From Sphingobium sp. CAP-1 (GTDB taxonomy: Bacteria > Pseudomonadota > Alphaproteobacteria > Sphingomonadales > Sphingomonadaceae): DNA of 64,000 nucleotides. Shown one piece after another: positions 8,406 through 15,152 of this stretch. A model generated the notes under the pieces. That model made no database searches. It had not been told where the DNA came from and worked only from the letters and a program-made list of their open reading frames with translations. Numbering within the stretch: the stretch's first letter is position 1; every line of letters starts with the position of its first letter. The position numbers and the translations under genes are program-made. The stretch is taken from the NCBI RefSeq assembly GCF_009720145.1, contig NZ_CP046252.1:2870001-2934000 (forward strand). Reading direction: 5' to 3'.

Positions 8406-9149
8406 TCAGCTATCGAGGCGCATCAGCGACGCGCCGCCGTCGTCCAGTTGCTTGGCGGTGTCGATCAGCTTCACCTGGGTTTCCCAGGCGCGGCTGGCTT
8501 CGATCATCTGGACCAGCGCCTGGGTCGAATTGACATTGGACCCTTCGATCGATCCCGCTGTCAGCGTGGCCAGCGGATCGGACGGCAGCGCGCCGCCATT
8601 GACTTCGCGGAACAGGCCATCGACGCCCTTGGCGATGCTGGAGCCGGCGGCGTTGACCAGTTTCAGCTTGTCGATCGTCTGCGGATTGGCCGGGTCGCCA
8701 CCCTGCGGCACGCCCGAAATCGTACCGTCCTGCGCGATCGAGAGGCTGTCCATCTGCGGCAGGATGATCGGGCCGCCTTCGCCCAGCACGGGCAGGCCGT
8801 CGCCGGTGGTCAGCAGGCCGCTGTCGGAAACCTTGAGGTCGCCACGGCGGGTATAGGCTTCGCTGCCGTCGGTGGCCTGCACGCTGAGCAGGGCGTCGCC
8901 ATTCAATGCGATGTCCAGCGGATTGCCGGTTTGGGTGACTGCGCCTTGCGCCATGTCGGCGGCGATCACCTGTTCCGAAGCCTGGGCGCGGGTGTCGAAC
9001 GTGTCGCCCTTGATCCAGCGCGTCTCGGCATTGGCGATTTCGGCGCGGAAGCCGACGGTGTTGACGTTGGCGAGATTGTTGGAAATCGACGCCTGCCGCG
9101 CCATCGCGCCGCGCATTGCCGTCAGTGCCGTGTTGACGAGCCGGTCCAT
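8406..9149 (-). CDS. flgF: Flagellar proximal rod protein FlgF
   Basis: FlgF is a proximal rod subunit. The 247-residue protein opens with MDRLVNTALTAMRGAMARQA, then the rod motif ISNNLANVNTVGFRAEIANA. Its core is GDALLSVQATDGSEAYTRRG and its C-terminal helix is TQALVQMIEASRAWETQVKL. These distinguish it from FlgG, whose start and length differ. GAAAGG lies ahead of the ATG. It follows flgE by 34 nt in the flgBCDEF unit. Confidence 0.95.
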   Translation of the reverse strand: MDRLVNTALTAMRGAMARQASISNNLANVNTVGFRAEIANAETRWIKGDTFDTRAQASEQVIAADMAQGAVTQTGNPLDIALNGDALLSVQATDGSEAYTRRGDLKVSDSGLLTTGDGLPVLGEGGPIILPQMDSLSIAQDGTISGVPQGGDPANPQTIDKLKLVNAAGSSIAKGVDGLFREVNGGALPSDPLATLTAGSIEGSNVNSTQALVQMIEASRAWETQVKLIDTAKQLDDGGASLMRLDS

Positions 9150-9183
9150 GGACTGACCTTTCTATCCTGTGTCCGAAGGAAGC

Positions 9184-10029
9184 TTAGGTGCGCATGTTGA
9201 CGATGGTGGTGGTCAGCGTGTTCGCTGCCTCGATCGCCTTGCTGTTCGCCTGGAAATTGCGCTGGGCGGCGATCAGCGCCACCAGTTCTTCGGTGATGTC
9301 GACGTTGGAATGTTCCAGCGACCCCGAATTGACCGCGCCATACATGCCTTCATTGGCGGTGCCCAGGATCGGGGTGCCGCTGGCGACGGTGGAGGTCCAG
9401 TGTGCGTCGCCTTCCTGCCGCAGCCCTTCCTGGCTGTTGAAGGCGGCCATCGCGACCTGACCCAGATAGACGGTGCTGCCATCGGCATAGACCGCCGAAA
9501 CCAGCCCTTCCTTCGACACGCCGACGCTGGTGAGCTGCGCGCCGTCGGTCTGTCCCTTGTAGGTGGTGGGGATCTGAAGGTCGGTCAGGTCGGCCGGGGT
9601 GGTCGAGGTGCTGGGCGTCACCGTCTTTGTCCCGGTATCGGGATCGACCGCGAACACCTGGACGCGGGCGCCGGTGGTGTCGACGACATAGCGGTCGTCA
9701 TCCACGGCCATCGCGCCGTTGCGGGTATAGCTGACCAGACCGTCCTCGCCCTTGACCGTGAAATAGCCTTCGCCGGTGATGGCCAGGTCGAGCGTCTTGT
9801 CGGTGGTTTCGATCGTGCCCTGGGTGAATTGCTGGTTCACGCCCTGAATGCGCACACCCTGGCCCGACACCTGGTTGGTGGTCTGCATCGGCGCGGCGGC
9901 GAAAATGTCGCCGAAAGCGACTTCACTTTTCTTGAACGCGGTCGAGCCGACGTTGGCGACGTTGTTGGAAATGGTCGACAGGTCGGTCTGCGAAGCCTTG
10001 AGGCCGGAAAGGGAGATGTAGAAGGACAT
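9184..10029 (-). CDS. flgE: Flagellar hook protein FlgE (short form)
   Basis: FlgE polymerises into the hook. The 281-residue protein has the hook/rod N-terminus (ISLSGLKASQTDLSTISNNV), the FGDIF segment typical of FlgE, EGYFTVKGEDG, and the C-terminal helix (EELVALIAAQRNFQANSKAI). It is well shorter than the roughly 400-residue enterobacterial protein, so the exposed D2 domain is small. The FlgE call over another rod protein rests on the FGDIF motif and its place directly after flgD. GGAG precedes the ATG. Confidence 0.93.
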   Translation of the reverse strand: MSFYISLSGLKASQTDLSTISNNVANVGSTAFKKSEVAFGDIFAAAPMQTTNQVSGQGVRIQGVNQQFTQGTIETTDKTLDLAITGEGYFTVKGEDGLVSYTRNGAMAVDDDRYVVDTTGARVQVFAVDPDTGTKTVTPSTSTTPADLTDLQIPTTYKGQTDGAQLTSVGVSKEGLVSAVYADGSTVYLGQVAMAAFNSQEGLRQEGDAHWTSTVASGTPILGTANEGMYGAVNSGSLEHSNVDITEELVALIAAQRNFQANSKAIEAANTLTTTIVNMRT

Positions 10030-10062
10030 GGCGTTGCTCCTTGGGTGAAAAGGATCAGAGGA

Positions 10063-10722
10063 TTACATCAGGCTGATGGCGTCGGACGGGCTGAAGCTGC
10101 CGAGCGCGGTGATGAGTTTGGAGGAGGAGCCGTCGGCGGGCGACTGGACGGCGGCGATGGTGGCCCAGGTGGCGACCTGGCTGACCGTGCCGCCATTGAC
10201 CTTCACTTGCAGGGCGGACGCGTCGACGGTCGCGCCGGTATCGTCTTTGCCATCCCAGTAGAAGGAGGCGGCGCCAGCGCTCTGCGCGCCCAGATCGATC
10301 GTCTTGACGACATTGCCGTCGCCGTCGACCAGGTCGACGCTGACCGCGTCGCTGTCCGCGGACAGGGTGATCTGCCCGGCATAGGAGCCGGCGGAATCGG
10401 GCACGGCGACATTGCTCTGCACCAGCATCGATTTGCCGATCCAGCTTGCCGCGTCGCCCAGCCGCGATCCGGTCAGGCTCGACGCCAGCGTCTTGAGCGT
10501 CGCGTTCATTTCGGCGATGCCGGATGAATTGGTGATGGTCGCCATCTGCGACACCATCTCGCTGTTGTCGACCGGCTCGAACGGATCCTGATATTGCATC
10601 TGTGCGGTCAGCAGGGTCAGGAAATCGGCCTGGCCCATGGCCGACTTGCCGCTGCTCTTGGTGCTGGTCGAACTATAGACCGACAGCCCCGCGCTGTCCG
10701 TCACGGTGGAAGTCGTCGTCAT
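10063..10722 (-). CDS. flgD: Flagellar hook cap assembly protein FlgD
   Basis: FlgD forms the temporary cap that guides hook assembly. The 219-residue protein has the N-terminal motif MGQADFLTLLTAQMQYQDPF followed by PVDNSEMVSQMATI. The C-terminal FlgD Ig/Tudor-like domain contains FYWDGKDDTGATV. The start overlaps flgC by 4 nt with AAGGA upstream. The overlap implies translational coupling within flgB-C-D. Confidence 0.95.
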   Translation of the reverse strand: MTTTSTVTDSAGLSVYSSTSTKSSGKSAMGQADFLTLLTAQMQYQDPFEPVDNSEMVSQMATITNSSGIAEMNATLKTLASSLTGSRLGDAASWIGKSMLVQSNVAVPDSAGSYAGQITLSADSDAVSVDLVDGDGNVVKTIDLGAQSAGAASFYWDGKDDTGATVDASALQVKVNGGTVSQVATWATIAAVQSPADGSSSKLITALGSFSPSDAISLM

Positions 10723-11135
10723 TTGCCGATCCTTATGGTTTCGAGCATCAGGGATTTGGCAGTGTTCAGCACCTGCACGTTGTTCTGGTACATGCGGGCG
10801 GTCTCGATCATGTCGACCATCTCCGCATTGCTATCGACCGCCGCTTCCCAAACGTCGCCATTCGCGTCGGCGAGGGGGTGGTTGGGATCGTGCCGCTTGG
10901 TCGGCTCGGCCGTGGTGGTGACGACCTCCGACACCTTGACCGACGCGACGCCGGGGCTGTCGGTGACGGAGGTGAAAACCGGCTTGATCGCGCGATAGGC
11001 TTCCGCCGCGCTGCCCGTGACATTGCCGGCATTGGCCATGTTGGAAGCGGTGGCGTTGAGGCGCACAAGCTGCGCGCTCATGGCGCGGCCGGCGATGTCG
11101 AACACATTCATCGGTGTCGATCCGCTCATGCTCAT
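10719..11135 (-). CDS. flgC: Flagellar proximal rod protein FlgC
   Basis: FlgC is a proximal rod subunit. The 138-residue protein has FDIAGRAMSAQLVRLNATAS in place of the usual rod N-terminus. The family motif HDPNHPLADANGDVW, with its DPNHP core, is present, as is the C-terminal helix EMVDMIETARMYQNNVQVLN. It overlaps flgB and flgD by 4 nt each. Length and motifs are canonical. Confidence 0.95.
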   Translation of the reverse strand: MSMSGSTPMNVFDIAGRAMSAQLVRLNATASNMANAGNVTGSAAEAYRAIKPVFTSVTDSPGVASVKVSEVVTTTAEPTKRHDPNHPLADANGDVWEAAVDSNAEMVDMIETARMYQNNVQVLNTAKSLMLETIRIGK

Positions 11136-11500
11136 TCTCCCTTCAGCGCGCGGTTGATGGTGTTGATGCGTCCTTCCAGGAAGGACAAAGTGGTGCGATA
11201 TTTGACCGCATTTTCCGCGAACAATGTCTGTTCGGTGCTGAGTTCGACGGTGTTGCCGTCGAGGCTGGGTTGCAGCGGCACGCGATAGCCCATCGAATCG
11301 TCCACCGCCTGCGATACGTCCGCGGCGGAAGATCCGCTCTGGCTGGTCGCTTCCTTGAGCGCAGACTCGAAATCGATGTCGCGCGCCTTGTAATTGGGGG
11401 TCGAGGCGTTGGCGATGTTGGACGCGAGCAGGGACAGGCGCTGCGAGCGAAGCGCCAGCGCCTTTCCATGTATCCCGAACAGACTGTCTTCCACCGACAT
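11132..11500 (-). CDS. flgB: Flagellar proximal rod protein FlgB
   Basis: FlgB is the most proximal rod subunit. The protein begins MSVEDSLFGIHGKALALRSQ and carries the rod motif LLASNIANASTPNYKARDID and the C-terminal segment AENAVKYRTTLSFLEGRINT. The ATG at 11500 has AGAGGA 8 nt upstream and gives 122 residues. The ATG at 11506 is too close to that site. The open frame continues much further upstream but passes over the promoter, so it is not used. It heads the flgBCDEF unit under the sigma-54 element at 11593-11609. Confidence 0.93.
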   Translation of the reverse strand: MSVEDSLFGIHGKALALRSQRLSLLASNIANASTPNYKARDIDFESALKEATSQSGSSAADVSQAVDDSMGYRVPLQPSLDGNTVELSTEQTLFAENAVKYRTTLSFLEGRINTINRALKGE

Positions 11501-11592
11501 CGCCATTTTCCTCTGCGAAGCCCTAAATCTTGCGATCGTCCCGCCGTTCTGATGCCTGATGGCGTCTCCTGCGGGTGATCCAGCCTGTGAAC

Positions 11593-11609
11593 AGCAAAAG
11601 CCGTGCCAA
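11593..11609 (-). promoter_or_regulatory. Sigma-54 promoter for flgBCDEF
   Basis: The minus strand reads TTGGCACGGCTTTTGCT, a full match to TTGGCACG-N4-TTGCT. It lies 93-109 nt upstream of the flgB ATG, in the divergent gap before the second stator-like pair. Confidence 0.88.
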
Positions 11610-11681
11610 TTTGCGTGGGTGACGCATTGAAGGCGCGAAATCCTTGGAAAAGGAGGGCGTTGCGGGGAGAGGCGGCAAGGG

Positions 11682-11717
11682 CGGCAATTTTTTGCCGGCT
11701 GGTGGCAGGCAATTGCC
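11682..11717. promoter_or_regulatory. Palindromic GGCAA/TTGCC sites, possible activator-binding region
   Basis: Two inverted repeats are present: CGGCAA-TTTT-TTGCCG (11682-11697) and GGCAATTGCC (11708-11717). A further GGCGGCAA half-site lies just before them at 11671-11678. They sit 73-108 bp upstream of the flgB sigma-54 element, the usual distance for enhancer sites of sigma-54 activators. Binding by the activator encoded at 22817 is an inference. Confidence 0.45.
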
Positions 11718-11729
11718 GCAGTCGGCGGG

Positions 11730-12419
11730 ATGATGGGGATTTTGGCTTTCATGATCGCAATTCTTGGCCAGTTGTTCGATCCCGTGACCCTGCTGGCGAT
11801 GCTGGGCGGGATCGTGCTGGTGGCGATGTTCCAGAATGGTGTCGGCGCGCTGGGCCGCGCGATCGCGGCGCTGCCGCCGTTGCTGACCGCCGATCCGTCG
11901 CGCGACCGCGATGCCGCGCGGGGCGCCATGCTGAAGATCGATCAGGTGGCGCAGTTGCGCGGCCTGTCCTGCACCGACCGGGTAAAGACGGCCAGCCCCT
12001 TCCTGACCGAGGCCGCGCGCAAGCTGGCCAATACCGATCGTGTCGACATGTTCGAACTGTGGGCGGTGCAGACGCTGGCCGATCGCGCCCAGCGCCATGG
12101 CGCGGTGCATAAGGTCTGGCTGTCGGTCGCCGACGCCGCGCCAGCGCTGGGCATGGCGGGCACGATCATCGGTCTGGTCGGCATGTTCGCGGCGATGGAC
12201 GATCCCGCCGCGCTGGGGCCGGCGATGGCGCTGGCCCTGCTCACCACCTTTTATGGCGTGGTCATCGCCAACCTGATCGCCGCGCCGGTCGCCGCGCGGC
12301 TGGCGGACCTGTCGGAGCGCGAACTGGCCTGGCAGCGTGAAGTGGCGGACCGGATGCTGGCGATCGCGCGGCGCGAAAACGCGCCGCTGCGCCGGGCGTC
12401 GATCCGCGAGGTCGCATGA
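11730..12419 (+). CDS. MotA/ExbB/TolQ-family proton channel subunit (second MotA-like protein)
   Basis: The 229-residue membrane protein belongs to the MotA/TolQ/ExbB family. It has N-terminal hydrophobic helices (about 3-35), a cytoplasmic segment, then two C-terminal helices with the family core APALGMAGTIIGLVGM and ALALLTTFYGVVIANLIAAP. It resembles MotA more than ExbB in having its partner encoded directly after it with a 4-nt overlap. It is shorter than the MotA at 2193 and has a reduced torque-generating loop. It lies divergent to flgB and directly before flgA, so a flagellar role is likely. Whether it is a working second stator or an assembly factor is unknown. Confidence 0.82.
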   Translation: MMGILAFMIAILGQLFDPVTLLAMLGGIVLVAMFQNGVGALGRAIAALPPLLTADPSRDRDAARGAMLKIDQVAQLRGLSCTDRVKTASPFLTEAARKLANTDRVDMFELWAVQTLADRAQRHGAVHKVWLSVADAAPALGMAGTIIGLVGMFAAMDDPAALGPAMALALLTTFYGVVIANLIAAPVAARLADLSERELAWQREVADRMLAIARRENAPLRRASIREVA

Positions 12420-12919
12420 CCATCGCGGCGGCATCGGCGGGGCGGCGCAATCGCTGGGCGGTGAGTTTCGCCGACCTGCTGTTGCTGCTGCTCGCCTTTT
12501 TCGTGCTGTTGCAGGCCAGTGGATCGCGGCGCGACGCGATGCTGGCGCAGGTCAGCCGCCAATTTGGCGGCAAGCCGATGGCGCAGGGCGTGGAGTTGCG
12601 CGCCGCCGACCTGTTCGTGCCGGGCGAAGCGTTGCTGACGCCGGCCGGCCGGGCGCGGCTGGCCGCCGTGGCGCGGGGTTTCGGCAAGATGACGGGCGGG
12701 GTGGAGGTTCGCAGCCATGGATCGGATCTGGCGCACCAGCGCTTCGACGAATGGGATCTGGCGGCGGCGCGTCTGGGTGCCGTGGCGCGCGCGCTGCGAA
12801 TCGATGGCATCGCGCAGGACCGACTGCTGATTCGCGGGCTGGATCAGGGCGAGGGACATGCCGGCACCGGGCAGATGATTCGGATCGCACCGGGCAAAGT
12901 CGATCATGATCTGAAATAA
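12416..12919 (+). CDS. MotB-like protein with OmpA-family C-terminus (second stator-like pair)
   Basis: The 167-residue protein has a MotB-type N-terminus, NRWAVSFADLLLLLLAFFVL. The Asp at residue 20 takes the place of the proton-binding Asp, and a single transmembrane helix follows (about 21-36). The C-terminal half looks like a shortened OmpA/MotB peptidoglycan-binding domain (GEALLTPAGRARLAAVA, GGVEVRSHG, DLAAARLGAVARAL). It is about half the length of the MotB at 1137, so the plug/linker region is largely missing. It overlaps the MotA-like gene by 4 nt. A sigma-54 element for flgA starts directly after its stop. Confidence 0.8.
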   Translation: MTIAAASAGRRNRWAVSFADLLLLLLAFFVLLQASGSRRDAMLAQVSRQFGGKPMAQGVELRAADLFVPGEALLTPAGRARLAAVARGFGKMTGGVEVRSHGSDLAHQRFDEWDLAAARLGAVARALRIDGIAQDRLLIRGLDQGEGHAGTGQMIRIAPGKVDHDLK

Positions 12920-12921
12920 AG

Positions 12922-12937
12922 TGGCATGAATGTTGCT
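12922..12937 (+). promoter_or_regulatory. Sigma-54 promoter for flgA-flgM-flgN
   Basis: The sequence TGGCATGAATGTTGCT fits TGGCAYG-N4-TTGCT. It lies between the MotB-like stop and flgA, 43-58 nt upstream of the flgA start codon. Confidence 0.8.
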
Positions 12938-12979
12938 GCTCCTGTGGCGTGAACCGCCAAATGCTTCAGGAGTCAGGCC

Positions 12980-13543
12980 GTGTTTCGAATGTCAGGCACG
13001 ATTGTCATTGCCGCTTTGATCGTCGGCTCGCCGGCGATGGCGCAGCAGCAACCGCAGAAATTCGAAAATCTGGACCGTATCGATAGTCTGGTCGCGATGA
13101 CCGTGGGCGCCAATCTGGGCGAACCGGGCGGCCCGGCCGCGCCGGTGGATCGCCGCCTGCGGCTGGCCGCCTGTCCGACCGTTCCCAGTGTGGAAGGGCC
13201 GGTCTTTGGCGGCGCGATGGTGAAATGCGACGCGTTGGGCTGGCGTATTCGCGTGCCTTTGGTGCCGGGCGGCGCGGCCGCCGCATCAGGCCCGGTGCCG
13301 CGCAGCGTCGCGCGCGCCGCGCCCGTGCGTCAGGCGCCCAGAGAGGCGGTCGTGCGCAAGGGCGATCCGGTCCAGTTGACCGCCGGCAATGCCGCTTTCA
13401 GCGTATCGCGCGTGATGATCGCGGATGAGGATGGCGCTGTCGGCGACACGATCCGCGTCCGCGAGGACCGCCGCAGCGCGCCGATTTTTGCCCAGGTCGT
13501 AGAAATGGGACTTGTGCGCGCGCCGGGATTTAATGATTTCTGA
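12980..13543 (+). CDS. flgA: Flagella basal body P-ring formation protein FlgA
   Basis: FlgA is the periplasmic chaperone for FlgI P-ring assembly. The 187-residue protein has a signal peptide (SGTIVIAALIVGSPAMAQQ), a divergent N-terminal domain with a Cys pair (ACPTVP, KCDALGWRI), and a C-terminal SAF-like domain (VVRKGDPVQLTAGNAAFSVS, VGDTIRVRED). GTG at 12980 is chosen because AGGAG lies 7 nt upstream. An ATG at 12989 is the alternative. FlgI and FlgH, its pathway partners, are in the left arm. It heads flgA-flgM-flgN under the sigma-54 site at 12922. Confidence 0.9.
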   Translation: MFRMSGTIVIAALIVGSPAMAQQQPQKFENLDRIDSLVAMTVGANLGEPGGPAAPVDRRLRLAACPTVPSVEGPVFGGAMVKCDALGWRIRVPLVPGGAAAASGPVPRSVARAAPVRQAPREAVVRKGDPVQLTAGNAAFSVSRVMIADEDGAVGDTIRVREDRRSAPIFAQVVEMGLVRAPGFNDF

Positions 13544-13587
13544 ACTTGTCCGTTATAGCAGGTAAGGGACGAGTGAAGGATTTACCA

Positions 13588-13866
13588 ATGATCAACTCTG
13601 TAGGTCAGGGCATCAGCGGCGCGATCGGCGCGAACAGCCTGCGGGAAAGCGGCAAGGCACGCACGTCTGCCACGTCCGGGGTCGCGACGACGGCCTCCGC
13701 TGCCACGTCGGCAAGCCCCGCCGCGCGGATGGCCGCAGAAGGCGCGCCGGTCGACATGGACCGGATCGCATCGATCAAGTCGGCGATCGCATCGGGCAAT
13801 TATCCCGTCGACGCCAGGGCGATCGCAGAACGGATGGTCGAACTCGACCTGCCGTCCAAGGAATAG
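13588..13866 (+). CDS. flgM: Anti-sigma-28 factor FlgM
   Basis: FlgM holds FliA inactive until the hook is finished, then is exported through the flagellar apparatus. The C-terminal half (VDMDRIASIKSAIASGNYPV, then DARAIAERMVELDL) is the conserved FliA-binding helix region. The N-terminal half is Ala/Ser/Thr-rich and probably disordered. ATG 13588 has GAAGGA 7 nt upstream. An upstream in-frame TTG at 13546 lacks support. With fliA at 17296 and sigma-28 promoters before motA, fliC and fliD, the checkpoint appears complete. Confidence 0.9.
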   Translation: MINSVGQGISGAIGANSLRESGKARTSATSGVATTASAATSASPAARMAAEGAPVDMDRIASIKSAIASGNYPVDARAIAERMVELDLPSKE

Positions 13867-13877
13867 GAAAGAGCGTC

Positions 13878-14186
13878 ATGCCGCTGGGTCTTGCTGCGCT
13901 GGATGATCTGTTCGATGCGTTCGAGGATTTGCGCGACGTGCTTGGCGGGACCGATGCCGTGGCGATCGAAACCGCCAGCAACCGGGTGAGCCGTGCCGCC
14001 GCGTCCGTCCGCGCGATCGGCGCCTGGCGGTCCGAACCGGCGGTGGTCGAACGGCTGAGCGCGATGGTGCCGATGCTGGAAAGCGCCCGCGTGCGCGTCA
14101 GCCTGCTGGCCGATCATGCCAGCCAGCGTCTCGCCATCCTGGCCGCCCATGGATCGCAGGCCGCGCCGCTGACCTATCGGCGCTGA
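13878..14186 (+). CDS. FlgN-like flagellar chaperone (weak)
   Basis: The 102-residue, mostly alpha-helical protein lies 11 nt after flgM, where flgN is found in many bacteria. FlgN is the export chaperone for FlgK and FlgL. I see no decisive signature, only helices with heptad-like spacing (LAALDDLFDAFEDLRDVL; VVERLSAMVPMLESARVRVS). The call rests on size, composition and position. It is followed by a strong terminator. Confidence 0.55.
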   Translation: MPLGLAALDDLFDAFEDLRDVLGGTDAVAIETASNRVSRAAASVRAIGAWRSEPAVVERLSAMVPMLESARVRVSLLADHASQRLAILAAHGSQAAPLTYRR

Positions 14187-14214
14187 CGCGAAATTTTTTC
14201 GGTTAAGGCTAAAG

Positions 14215-14237
14215 CGGCGCCTGCGGGCGCCGTTTTT
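14215..14237 (+). terminator. Rho-independent terminator after flgA-flgM-flgN
   Basis: CGGCGCC and GGCGCCG pair across a TGCG loop and are followed by TTTTT. It lies 29 nt after the FlgN-like stop. A sigma-28-like match overlaps it (14210-14236). Confidence 0.82.
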
Positions 14238-14280
14238 CGTTGTGCCGGCCGCATTTTCTTGCCGCCGCGTTAACCAAATA

Positions 14281-14297
14281 TTGGCACAAGCCTTGCT
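14281..14297 (+). promoter_or_regulatory. Sigma-54 promoter for the transglycosylase-flhA-fliA unit
   Basis: TTGGCACAAGCCTTGCT differs from the consensus TTGGCACG-N4-TTGCT at one position. Transcription should start near 14308. That places the ATG at 14301 upstream of the message, so the gene must begin at the TTG at 14334. Confidence 0.85.
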
Positions 14298-14333
14298 CTA
14301 ATGTCCTCGCTAGCAAAGAGGAATTGGGTCAAC

Positions 14334-15152
14334 TTGTCCGCTTACGCCGACATCACAGCAACGACCGGATCGACCGGCAATCGCGTGACCAACGCGATCG
14401 CCATGGCGAGCCGCCGGACGGGCGTGGACTTTTCCTATCTGCTGGGTCAGGCGAAGATCGAATCCAGCCTGAACCCCACCGCGCGGGCGCGCACCTCCTC
14501 CGCCACCGGCCTTTACCAGTTTATCGACCAGAGCTGGCTCGCGGTCGTCGACAAACATGGCGCCGAATATGGGCTGGGCTGGGCCGCCGACGCGATCAGC
14601 CGGGGCAGCAATGGCCGCTACTATGTCGCTGACCCGGATTTGCGCCAGCAGATACTGGACCTGCGCAAGCATCCCGAAACCGCGTCGGTGATGGCAGCCG
14701 AACATGCCGCCGACAACAAGGCCTATCTGGAATCGAAACTGGGTCGCGAGGCCGAGCCGGTCGATCTCTATCTCGCCCATTTTCTGGGCGTGGGCGGGGC
14801 GTCCAAATTCCTGTCGGTGCATGACCGCGCGCCGGATGCGACCGCGGCCTCGCTATTCCCGGCGGCGGCGCGCGCCAACCGCTCCATCTTTTACGATCGC
14901 GCCGGCAATGCGCGCAGCTTTGCCGAGATTCGCGATCGCTTTTCCGCCAAGCTGCAAAAGGGCGTCGATAGCCTGGGCGGCCAGACCCAATATGCCGATG
15001 CTTCCTTGCCGGCGGGCGCCCGGACGGTCCAGCCCGCCGACTATGTCCGGCTCGAAACCCAGCGCCTCGCCCAGCAGCCCGACGTGACCGTCGCGCCGCA
15101 GCCGCAGACGGCGCGCCTCGCCTATCTCATGCTCGCCACCCTCGGAAGGTAA
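14334..15152 (+). CDS. Flagellar lytic transglycosylase (SLT-type)
   Basis: The 272-residue protein has an N-terminal SLT domain. The catalytic Glu lies in LGQAKIESSLNPTARARTSS, followed by ATGLYQFIDQSW and later YLAHFLGVGGASKFL. It probably opens peptidoglycan for rod passage, replacing the missing muramidase domain of FlgJ, as SltF does in Rhodobacter. No clear signal peptide is visible, so export by the flagellar apparatus is possible. The TTG start is chosen because the sigma-54 promoter overlaps the upstream ATG (14301). AGAGGA lies about 11 nt before the TTG. The stop overlaps flhA. Confidence 0.85.
   Translation: MSAYADITATTGSTGNRVTNAIAMASRRTGVDFSYLLGQAKIESSLNPTARARTSSATGLYQFIDQSWLAVVDKHGAEYGLGWAADAISRGSNGRYYVADPDLRQQILDLRKHPETASVMAAEHAADNKAYLESKLGREAEPVDLYLAHFLGVGGASKFLSVHDRAPDATAASLFPAAARANRSIFYDRAGNARSFAEIRDRFSAKLQKGVDSLGGQTQYADASLPAGARTVQPADYVRLETQRLAQQPDVTVAPQPQTARLAYLMLATLGR

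Noticed and set aside
11701..11717. TGGCAGGCAATTGC as a sigma-54 promoter for the MotA-like pair
   Set aside because: The GG to GC distance is one base too short, so it is better read as part of a palindromic binding site.
11523..12434. 303-residue minus-strand frame opposite the MotA-like gene
   Set aside because: It is Arg/Gln/His-rich antisense of a convincing membrane-protein gene and crosses the divergent promoter region.
14301..15152. ATG 14301 as start of the transglycosylase
   Set aside because: It overlaps the end of the sigma-54 promoter and would lie upstream of the expected transcript start.
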